This document shows positions 37,101 through 49,100 of a DNA stretch of 64,000 nt, piece after piece. This stretch comes from Sipunculus nudus (lineage: Eukaryota; Annelida; Sipuncula; Golfingiida; Sipunculidae), in assembly GCA_026874595.1 (NCBI GenBank), contig CM049308.1, positions 71,396,624 through 71,460,623 of the forward strand, in the 5' to 3' direction. Position 1 is the stretch's first letter; every line of letters starts with the position of its first letter. The notes beneath the pieces were generated by a model. The model made no database searches. It had not been told where the DNA came from and worked only from the letters and a program-made list of their open reading frames with translations. The translations under genes and the position numbers were made by a program.

Positions 37101-40100
37101 GACTCTGGTGGGAGAAGGGTAGGCTTCCAAAATGTGTCAACGTTAATGTCCAGGAGCTGTTCCATTATTCAAAGGTTCTGTTAGTACATGGCACAGGCTT
37201 TGCACAGAATAGAAATGAAGTTCATCAGAAAGAACAGGAATGTCGCAATGTGAGGAGAATGACGACTGGGATAACACTCCCGTTTATCAGAAATAGACAC
37301 GTTTAATGTTACCTTAACTGCTGACTGACCTGATTGTATTAAATATTCATCCATACTTTTAAAGGGCACCACATTGAATGGCCCTTCAGGATGGTTAAAA
37401 GGACAGATAGAGTTTATATATTGTCAACAATGACAGGTTGATAGGTTTGTTTTAAATCTTTGCCATATATGCCACAGAATGTCACGTCTGCAAAATATTT
37501 ATCCTGAACATGTCACCTGATACAGTTATGTTTTTTCTGGGCAGCGTGATATTTTATTTTGCTTTTTGTTTGAAAGCCCAATGGAAATAAATTAACATCC
37601 AATAAAACAAACTGACATGTTTAGATATTGAAAAATTAAAAATTTATGGCTGACATTATTTTTAATTTCCATGAATACTCTTATTTATAAATCTTAAGTT
37701 AAAAAAAAAATAATCTTAATAAATTTTCCAGTTATGTAAATGGAATTTGCTTTGTCATGTGACTGTCCTAATAATTTGCCCACTTGGTTATCAATAATAA
37801 CAACATTTATGGTCTTTAATTTAGTCATTTTGACTAATGTATGTATATAATTTATTTGAGCATGTGTATGTTTGGAGCATGCCGTGCATGTTTTGCCTTA
37901 AGGAGCTGACAAGAGTTTATCAAAGTATAACTCATTATAATTTGTAAGGTCTGCCTTCTTAGTCCATGCCATATTAGTAAAACACTGCCCATGACCAGAT
38001 ATTATAAATTAAAAAGTTGGTCTTTTTTCATAATTTATACCATGTCATAGCTGACTTAATTTCCTTAACAAATGAGTAGAGATTTTGGCTAGTGCTGATC
38101 TTAACTTATCATCCAACTTGTACCTTATGAGAGCATTATTTGTGTGATACTAGCTGACAAGCTTATGAGACCATCTGATGGCATCATTCAGAATGTCCTT
38201 AATGATTAATTTGAATGACCATACAGTAAAATCGCACTAAAATGAACATGTGTGGAATCTAGCTATCATGGATTTCTGGTTAAAGTTTCTTTAAAAAAAG
38301 AGGTTTGCATTGAAGTCAGACTAGGATTTGGGTTCCTAATGACTTAGACTCAAAGAAGGTGGACTTGGACTTGAACCTCAAGGACTCAGAGTTGGAAGGT
38401 GTGGACTTGACTTCATAGCTCCATACAAAAACCTGAGGGCCAGATATAATTGACATCCACATATCATTGTTTAACATTGTATGGTTACCTTTAATTTCGT
38501 TCAGTGGATGGTTGCCATCATCAGGCCATGGACCTAGCCTTTTTTTATAAAACTATCTTGATTTCTAGATGTGATTGTGAATATATAGAGAACCACTGGC
38601 AAAACCTGAGTTTTCAAAGACATTCATTATAACTGGTTGTCGCAGATTTCTTAAGCTACACTGCTAAAAATCAGGTTTTTTGTGATATGATAATATTTTG
38701 TATCCAAAGAAATCCTTATAATATTTTGTCTTGATTTATAGGCAGTATGCGTATGGTCAAGAAAATATATCACAGTTCTCATAAGACAGGGCATATCATC
38801 TTCTCATAAGAATTTACTTCTTGCCACAAGATTTTTTTTTCTGTTCACATTGTGGGAAAATTATTTTTACCATAAGAGAAATTTTGTCTTGCCTTAATCT
38901 CTGGAAAATTTTCATGCCATAAGATATTTTTGGCTGTGTAAATTGAGGGACAGGTAAACCATGACATAATTTTATACCAAAGAACAGCATCAAATATTTT
39001 TGCTTCATCCTCATTATTTTGTTATGCTTGATTGATAGAGCCACCAAACCAGCCTTTTATCTTAGCAATATCCATCACTCAGATATATTTTTAAAATGTT
39101 TTAAGTTGGAAAAACATCCATTCCCAACAAGCAATTTGAAAATGAGTAGGGAGCCAGACTATTAGTTACTTTACTTACAGAGTTTAAAGTGTGATAAAAA
39201 TTGCAGGATTGATCTGTCTCTGTCATTGAGTGGCTGAAAGTAATTAATGAGCAGGGTACCAGACTATCTAATGAGCTCAAAGCACACAAGAATGACTCTT
39301 AATCATAGGTGTCTGTACAATTTGTTTTCATAAGCCCCTTGATAAACAAAGTCAATTTAAAATAAAAATTAACAAAGCATGCAGAAACAGGATGTGTTGA
39401 CCAATTATGTGGTAACAAGTCAAGACTAGGCTCAAAGGATAAGGCTCATACATTATTATACATTTTTATTTTTAAGATTAATATGCATTCCCAGGTGAAG
39501 ATATGAGGGGTTGACCTAGCAGTTATTATTAATAGAGTGATTCGCTGTTAATTACACATGGATTATCATCAGACAAATTACCCAGACAATAAAATAATAA
39601 TTATCATGAAGGTCTCATCTAAGCTGCATCTTTAAATCATTGTAATGTTCTGGAGACTGACTTTTGTTATGGGTTTATTTCTATAAATGTCTGCTATTTA
39701 GTACAGTTTAAAGGTTCATATATCACATATATGTCACTAATCTTAACAGGTTTTGGTTGTTGGATGCTAATTAGGTTAATAGCACTGGAGATAATTTAAT
39801 TTAAATATATATTTATTGCCTCCATGCACAGAATTTAGGGATATAAACATGATAAACCTGTAGTGGATATATATATGTATGTATTTATACATGATTTCAT
39901 TCTGAATATTCATTCATTCTGTTATTCTAAATATTTCCGGGGAAAAAAGTCCTTAAAATGTTTTAACATTGCTAAGGTAATGCAGTTTGCTAGTCATAAA
40001 TGATGAGATACTAGTAGCTATATGGTCCTCAAGTCTTGATGTATACCCCAACAGTGGGAACAATTCTAACACTTGACTTAAATTGACAAATTGGGAACTG

Positions 40101-43100
40101 TTATTCTGCTTCTTCCACTGCTGTAGGCAGAACAAAATGTCTGCATGATATACCGGTCTGAATGCAGGGAGGTGCCCAGGCCTTGATTCACAGTAACGAA
40201 ACACTTTGGCCTTGATACACTATCATATAGTTGCTGATGGATGGTCCTGCAAAAGCAGCTTAAAAAATAATTTGAAATATCTCTGGATTTATTGAGAATT
40301 AAGGTAAATGACCCCATGAAGGACACACTTTACAACATTCCTGACTGTTCTTGACCAAAAACATGCTGATCAGAGACACAGGCACAGAGGAGACAAGTGA
40401 CAAAAGTCCACAACCGCTACAATCAATTATAATAAAGTTGTATAATGTAAGGGTCTAATATTAATTTTTAATGATTTTTAGGTTGATTTTGATTAGAGGG
40501 TTTTTAACAGTGCTTCTACCTCAGTTGATATTACAGAAATATAAGATGTTTCATTGTCTGTCAATAATTAAAAAATTACCACTTTTTTATATTCCCTTGG
40601 ATGTTCTTCATTGTGTTGAGATCTTGCACATGTTAAAATGGCAAAAATTATCAGTTCCTTGTCTTGCATGCAGTCTTAATGAAATTATTAATTAAAAAAA
40701 GCACAATGTGTATGTATATGTATAGTGAGACCATGAGAATGGAACCCTCATGAAACATTGAGAAAAAGTTAAAATTTAACAATGCAAATGTGAAGCCAAA
40801 AACAACTGTTTTCTTGGGAGCCCAGGTGTGAAATATGAAGAATTTACCTGTATTAACGGACTAACACTAACTCGGTGGAAGTTTCACAACTCATATGTAT
40901 ATCTGACTAATTTACAGGTTGCAGTGAACTGGTATTTCATGTTTACTATATTAATATATTACCAACTGATTTTATCATAACCATTCTTGGGAAATAATAC
41001 TCTAATGAACGTGAGGGCATATAAATGTATAAGTTAAACTAATATACATTACAGTTTGATAAATTAATAACAGAACACATATTGCAAGCACAGTATTATT
41101 TATTGAGACTTAATGAGATTTGTTGATTTATTCACATTCTATATGGTATATCAGTGTATATTCTTTACACTATTCATGACGTCTGGTTTCATGAAGATAA
41201 ATCCCATCTGTTGAAGCTTTATGAATATTGATAATGAAACATTTCTTCTGAACATTATTTATTTGCTTGATCATGAATAAAACCAGTGAGTCTATTTATA
41301 TATTTTAACATTTTAGTGAATCATATGATGCATGAATTATCATTGTCTGAGTACAAAAGAATAACACTTTATATGTTATGATATATTTTTGTTAGCATAT
41401 ATTTTGCTGGTGAACGTACACTCTTCCTATTATAGATGTTGTTTCACTTGTTGTCTCTGAACAAATTATAAAAAATTTGATTGAATGGACATTATATGGA
41501 TACTATGTACATCATGACACAGGTTGCATTTACATTATGATATTGATTGCATGTACATTATGATATTGATTGCATGTACATTATGATATTGATTGCATGT
41601 CCATTATGACTTGCAGGGTACAGCAGGACAGGAAGCAGAAGCCGGTATGGAGATGTCTGCTCTAGTCAACTACATCCAACCAGTACATTTTCATTCCTTT
41701 GAAGTGGCAGAAAGTGAGCATCTAATTTTCATTGACTTATAAATCAAACTAGTTCAAAATACATAAAGTTTTGTCTCAGGCTAGGCCAAACTGCACATAT
41801 TTATCTCAAGCAATGCCAGACTACAAACTGTTGTCTCAGGCTAAGCCAAGCTTCAAGCATTTGTTTTAGGCTTAAACAAACTCCATACAGATTTGTCTAA
41901 AACAAACCACAAACCTTTGTCTCAGACTAGACCAACTACACACATTTGTCTCAACCTAAGGCAGACCACAAACCTTTGTTTCAGGCTAGGTAAACTACAA
42001 ACATTTGTCTCAGGCTAAGGCAAACCACAAACCCCTGTCTCAGACTAGACAAACTACACACATTTGTCTCAAGCTAAGGCAGACCTCAAATCTTTGTCTC
42101 AGACTAGACCAACTACACACATCTGTCTCAAGCTAAGGCAAACCTCAAATCTTTGTCTCAGACTAGACCAACTACACACATTTGTCTTAAGCTAAGGCAA
42201 ACCACAAACCTTTGTTTCAGGCTAGGCAAACTACACACATTTGTCTCAAGCTAAGGCAAACCACAAACCTTTGTTTCAGGCTAGGCAAACTACACACATT
42301 TGTCTCAAGCTAAGGCAAACCACAAACCTTTGTTTCAGGCTAGGCAAACTACACACATTTGTCTCAAGCTAAGGCAAACCACAAACCTTTGTTTCAGGCT
42401 AGGCAAACTACAAACATTTGTCTCAAGCTAAGGCAAACCACAAACCTTTGTCTCAGGCTAGACCAACTACACACATCTGTCTCAACCTAAGGCAGACCAC
42501 AAACCTTTGTCTCAGGCTAAACCTACTGCAAACATATGTATTAACCTAAGGCTGACCACAGACTTTTGTCTCTTTGTACCAACTATACCAATATTCCTGT
42601 CAATTAGACTTTCCATGGGGTCCTCTGTGAAACAACCACCTTATTGTACCAGTGAATATTACTCTTCTGCACAGGATTATACTATTCATCCTCTGTGTTA
42701 CAGAATCAGACTTTACAAACAATCCTTACTTAAACAGAAGCAAACCCTACAAACAGTCCTCTGTGTAACAGGACCAGACTTTACAAACATTCTTTACTCA
42801 AACAGAACCAAACCCTACAAACAGTCCTCTGTGTTACAGGACCAGACTTTACAAACATTCATCACTTAAACAGAAGTAAACCCTTCAAACATTGCAGGAT
42901 TGCAATGTTTCTCTATTTTCAAGAATCCATAAATATTATTGTCATGCATTAATCAGGTTCTTTAAAATTAATTTGATTAGTGCCTTTAGCCTAAGACAAT
43001 GACAAAGTCTTTATTTTATGGGTGTTTACCATTATTTTCCAGAGAGGAGCAGAAGTTATGAGTGTTCTTCATTTGTGGAAACTCAGGCCACCAACCTTCT

Positions 43101-46100
43101 GAAAGAACAACCAGTGGAATTTGTCAAGTATCTTTTTACTGAAGTCTTACTTTTGACACAATATCAGATATCTTGTTGCTTGCTTATCATTCTCCTTGTA
43201 TTGGAAGAGTTATGCTCATATAAGAGACAAGCGATGCCCATTGCCATGCCCTAGTCAATTACAGGCAGTCAAAAATTATTTGTTGTTGGAATACCAGAGC
43301 GAGGGGTATGACGGCAGGGAGGCCACGTATGAAGACATGGAGTTGATTTTTCCAATTTATCTGTCGCTGCCTGATGCACTAAATGACCCTGAAGAGAAAG
43401 CCTGATTCATGGTTAACTGCTGCTGCTGTGGGGGTATTGACAGCCGGAGGTCATCAGTGCATCATACAGGACTGAATCCACTGAAGTGTGAAGATTGTGC
43501 TGTCAAGCTGATGTGATGTTCTTTCAAACAATCAGTACAAAACTGTGCTGGTCCAGCATCTGTATGGTTCTTTACCATGTATGTATATATGTATGTAAGT
43601 GAGGCTTTGCTTTAAGGGCTGCTGAGTTGATGTGGTACCCTCAGACAGTGAGAAACATAACTGATGTACAATAAAACCTAATTTATCCAAACACCATTTA
43701 TCCAAAAACCATTTAACCGAAATTGAAAAATTAGAATAATAAATTTGATCTTTTATCCAAAATGCATAGAAAGAAAGAATAATAGATGTTATAATAGATA
43801 GTTGAATGCCAAGCAAATTAACAGAGATTAGCAGGGATTAGTAATGCAGATAAATTTTCCAGGCCCATAAGCAATAATTTCATTGTGTTTCACATGATAT
43901 ATTGGTTAAATTAATGAGAAAACCTATGGAAATGATGTTGGCAAGGTTTATTATGAACTGGCTTCATTAATTTGTGTCTGATAATGTCCAGCACTCATGG
44001 TGAATCCTGCAAAATCATCAATCCGAACAATCATTTATCCAAACAAAAACCCTGTCCCCAAGCTTATTGGAAGAACAATGCTATTCTCTATATCCAGCAC
44101 CATATATGCATGTATGTCTGTCTGTTTGTATGAGTGTATGTTTGTTTGTCTATGTATTTCATTATGTATATTTTGTCCATGTCCAGGAGTCAATGTGTGT
44201 TTATTAGTGAAAGTGTATGTATAATTGTCTGTATGACTACAAATATGCCCATTCTTGCCCTCATAAAAAAATTATTCAAACACCGGTCATTAATTTTATT
44301 TTGAATTATATGTATTTGTGGATTGAGAGGAAACCTAGTTAGGTACTTGAAAATAAACAAGTATAATTTTGTACTGTGACATAGGTGTATGGTGGTATGG
44401 TAATTTATTATGGCATGGAACATTTAAATGTTAGTTATCATGTCTGTAATATTATGGTATATGTGTATCCGTATAGTAGGTATATTCAAATCAAATATGA
44501 AAACATAATGAAACAAATAACAGATTTCACAATGTGTTGACCTTGACTTTTACCAAAGCTTCAACAAGAGACAGCTCAGTAGAATTTATCCCAAAGGAAC
44601 AAGGGTGGATTCCAGCAATTACATGCCCCAGGTAAGGTTTACAGTGCAGATTGTATGCTACCTGTCCAGTTCTTAAACTGGGTACTATTACTAATAATTT
44701 TTTGGTCATGCTGATTGTCATGTTGAACTTGTCTGACTTCCAAATGCTGCTCTTGGGGGTGGGGGGGGGGGGGTATTGAAACAGTTATCTCTTTTGTAGA
44801 ACTGTGATTGTTAGTGATGCAGTCATACAACTACAGCCATCTAAACCATTTAAGCAGACCTTAAGAAGCTGCCTGTAGAATTGATCATCATGTTCATTTA
44901 CTGTGTAAACCAAATTTGCACTGTGAAAATTCCTATATTATACCTATGTGTTGTGATTAAAGTTAGTATAAACTCCTCTGTTTTTGTCTGAAGTGCTCCT
45001 ATGAAATTCCTTTATTTCTTCAGAAGCCCTGTGGGAGCTGTCCCTGTAATTGTTTAAGAAAAGTTGACATATAATCAGATACTACATGTGACAGTGACTG
45101 CTGGTGATTTTTATGGTATTCTCACCGTCCGTCTGTCCATCCATCCATCCATCCATCCGTTAACTTTAATGTCACCGCGAAAAAACTTACTTTGATGGAA
45201 ACTCACCATAACTACTTACCAACAGATTATCTAGCCCGAGTTCAGTTATGGGCACCATTCACGCATATTTAATAAGGTCACAGGTTGCTAGGCTGCTTTG
45301 TAGTGTCACTGCCATAACTTAGGAAGAATATGAAAGATTTTGATAAGACTCATCAGAAATTTTGATCAATGTAAAATCTCACCCAAGTTCGATTTCCAGC
45401 AAAATGCATGCATATTTAATGATGTCAGAGGTCACTGCACTTTAGAGACACTTTGGTGACTTACCAAAATCCTATGGATTTTCATGAATCTCATTATACA
45501 TATTTACCAATAGTTTCTCACCTGAATTACCTTCTCATCAAAGTTCATGCATATTTAATGAGGTCAGGGGTCACCAGATATATGACGGGCATATTATGCA
45601 CGTTTGTGGTGCTCTTGTTTATTAATGAACAGATTAAAAACGATTTTTAAAAAATATGTTAAACCTAATAATTTTGAAGTCAGATGATCTATTTAAGATT
45701 TCCTCGACAATCATAAATCGGGTTACTGGCCTAATTATGGTTCACAATGAATCAAATTCTTTGCAATACTGTATAATCAGCACAGTGGCATGACATTATA
45801 AATTTGGTAATAAGTCTAGCTAGCTTTTTCCCATCTGAGTTCCTGTGTTTAATTATGTGCTGATTGTTAAATACTGGTTAATTTTATTAATGGTTGACTG
45901 TAATTATTTGGATTAAAACAGATGATCCCTTTTGGTGTTATCAAATGAGATTAGTGATAATCACTTTGTTGTTAATTAACTGGTTTAATTGTACCAAAAG
46001 CTGATGGTGTTGGAGATTAATTAAGGATTAGTGTCATGCCTTAATTACTAAAATGTGACAGTTTTTTTTAGATTTCAGTTTAATAAGCTTTGTTTCTTAG

Positions 46101-49100
46101 ACTAGGGACTGTTAAATTATCATAATATCATTAATTCTCATGTTCCTCTTTTTTCCAGGTGTTCTGGAATGCTGGGTGTCAATTGGTGGCACTGAATTTT
46201 CAGTCTTTAGGTCAGTGAATATTATAAAACAGGTTGACCAGCTGCCTTTTTCTGTCAACTTCATATGTTCATAGCCTCAGAGGGGGAATTTTTTTGGTTT
46301 TTATAAATCACTTTGATAAAAAAAAAATGGTGGCACAGCTTATGATTACCAAAGATTTTTAATTATTTTTTTCGTGTAGGTTACCCTCTCTATGGTATTT
46401 TATTTTTTAATCCTATCTTAACCCATGCTATGTAGATCTGCAGATTTCAATTTAGCTTGTGGAATGCCTGATAGGTGGTAGCACTCTTCCTGTCCTGAAA
46501 TAGCCTGATGTCACCCAGGCTGGCGTCTTCCACAACTGTGTATCCTGGGTGTGTTATCTTGCCCATTGTTTGGACATAACAGTGAGGAACTCCTCAAAGA
46601 CACTGTAGTTTGTGAATGCAGAGACATGGCTGTGGGAGCACAGCCTTCCCATTAAGTCTCATGAGCTCTGCTGGCTTTTGAGTCCTGTGCCCTCCACCTA
46701 GTCTGTACGCTTTTCCAAAGATTTATAAACTATTTAGGTAAATATTGTAAAATCTACAGAAGATCTTTGCTCCTCAGGCAATGTATAAACAGTATATTTG
46801 AATGTCTCTAAGGCATGCACTGATTGCATCATGTGTATGTTGCAAGAACAACTTGTTACTTGTGATACAATGATATTCTGTGTTACCCTATTTATTGTAT
46901 TGTATTTAGGTTGAGCTGAGCTCCTAGACCTCTGGGTCTCTCTTACAGATTTGGCCATGCAGCTGAACTTAGGCATCTTTGAGTACAATGGTAGAAGTGG
47001 TTACATCCTGAAGCCTGACTTTATGAGAAGGAATGACCGCAGGTTTGATCCGTTCGCAGAATCAACTGTAGATGGTATCGTTGCAGGGACAGTAGCTGTT
47101 CAGGTAACCATATAATTAAGGCAAATAAACTCTAGTGAAACCATGTATGGTTCAGTTGATATTCAAAATTCATTTATATAATTTTAGAGTTATATTATGA
47201 TACTGCAATCACCATACCTTTTATTTTTATATCATTTGCTTAAGCTGAGGTCATATTATAAATTCAGAAATGCTTGTTTTTTTTGTCTAATTTGATAGAC
47301 ACAACATGGACTACACTAGTCCATGGACTCTAGTTCAAGAGGAAGCCACTAGATGGCAGTTTGGTATGGGACACTGTGATACAATGTGACAAGGAAATCA
47401 AGAACAAAATCATTACATGATTACTGGTACATAATTTTTCAAGTTTCATATGTTGTTAAACATACATTAACATATTTTTTTCAAAAATGAATTTTGAATA
47501 AATGGTAAAATGTGACTAAACATTGTGAATTTTGAAACAAAATTGTAAACTTTTTGGAAATCTGCATGTTGTGATCTTTATCTCTTGTAGATTAAGCTGT
47601 TGTTAACTTTAAATAAATATTTTTGACTTTTTTGCCTTTATTACAGGTGATTTCAGGGCAGTTCCTGACAGATAAAAAAGTAGGTACATATGTTGAAGTT
47701 GACATGTATGGTCTGCCGGCCGATACAGTCAGAAAGAGGTTCCGCACAAAAACGGTCCCAGGGAACGGCATCAACCCTCTTTATAATGAGGAACCATTTG
47801 TATTTAAAAAGGTGAGTGTTTTGGAAAATAAGTATGTTTTACTAGTGATTAAAGTGATCAGTTCATCAAAGAATGTTGTTCTTTGTAACAAAATAAATGC
47901 TCTTATGAATAGCTCCTTGTCCACTTGTACTAATAGTTTTAAAGGTTATCTATAAATGAGCAAATTACTATGATAAGATCCTTTCTACAGAAGTGAACAT
48001 TTTGTATAAAAACTTGAAGGTCAGTCTCAAATCAGATGTTGGTGCAGACTAAAACCTGGATGTCCTGTGTTGCAAGTCAGATGCTAGAAGTTGTATACAA
48101 CTAGTTAAGATAAAGATGCAATGTATACCAACAGCTTGAGTTATAATTTTTCCTGAAACATATGACATATTATAAATGCAATAACTTATTTCCAAGTAGT
48201 GATGCGGCCATGGGAATTTTGATGTTTGTTGTAAAGCAGCCAGTTTTGGGATGAATATAGCAGGAGGAAACATGGTTATTGTATTCCTTAATATTGTTAA
48301 CAGGTTGTGTTGCCTAACTTAGCAGTCCTGCGTATAACCGTTTATGATGAGAATAGCAAATTATTGGGTCATAGGATTCTGCCTGTAGAAGGTCTAAGGC
48401 CAGGTAAGTAGCATGTAATAACTTAAAATACATCTGATCAGTGTACTTAGAAAACTGTTACTTGCTAAATTACTTAATTAGTGTACATGTATTTAAACAA
48501 AGCTTGATTGGCCAAGTTACAGTTAAACCTGTGTTATGAGATCACCCTTGTGACTAGCCAAAAGTGGTCTGAATTTACAGGTGCATTCGTTAGTCAGGTC
48601 AGATATAACCAATGTGAATGCCTTCGGTTCACCCAAAATTAGTCTTAATAGTCAGGTGGCCATATTAGACAGGTGGTCTTTCAGAGAGGTTCCACAGTAC
48701 ATTGCACATAATATTAGATTAAAAGATTTTGGTTCAAGACAAATCTGTCCTTAACATATTTAACATATTTTAAAATAAACCTATAGAAAAAAAACATTAA
48801 AAAATGTATATAAAAAGCATTTGAAAAAGTGAAGTAAGCAAAATGTAGAGTTTTTTGTTTTTGTTTCAGACAAGTATTTTACCAGAAATTAAAATTTCAG
48901 GATAAATATAAAAACTCATGACAAGGACTTTTATATATATGTTTATAAAATATTATCAGTATTAAACATGCTTAGAAAAAAATATGTTAGCATTATTTTA
49001 AATTATTTATTGCAAAGCGTAAATACATATTTGTCCTGTAGTAGTTATTGATAACAATTTCATTACCAGATTTGAAGTCATCTGCCACAAAATATAATGT

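Larger units (their letters stand above)
43128..44558 (+). other. PLCB intron 10
   Basis: Contains the unexplained protein-like stretch at 43255-43515 and a pogo-like fragment near 43665-44070. Otherwise AT-rich. Confidence 0.6.
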
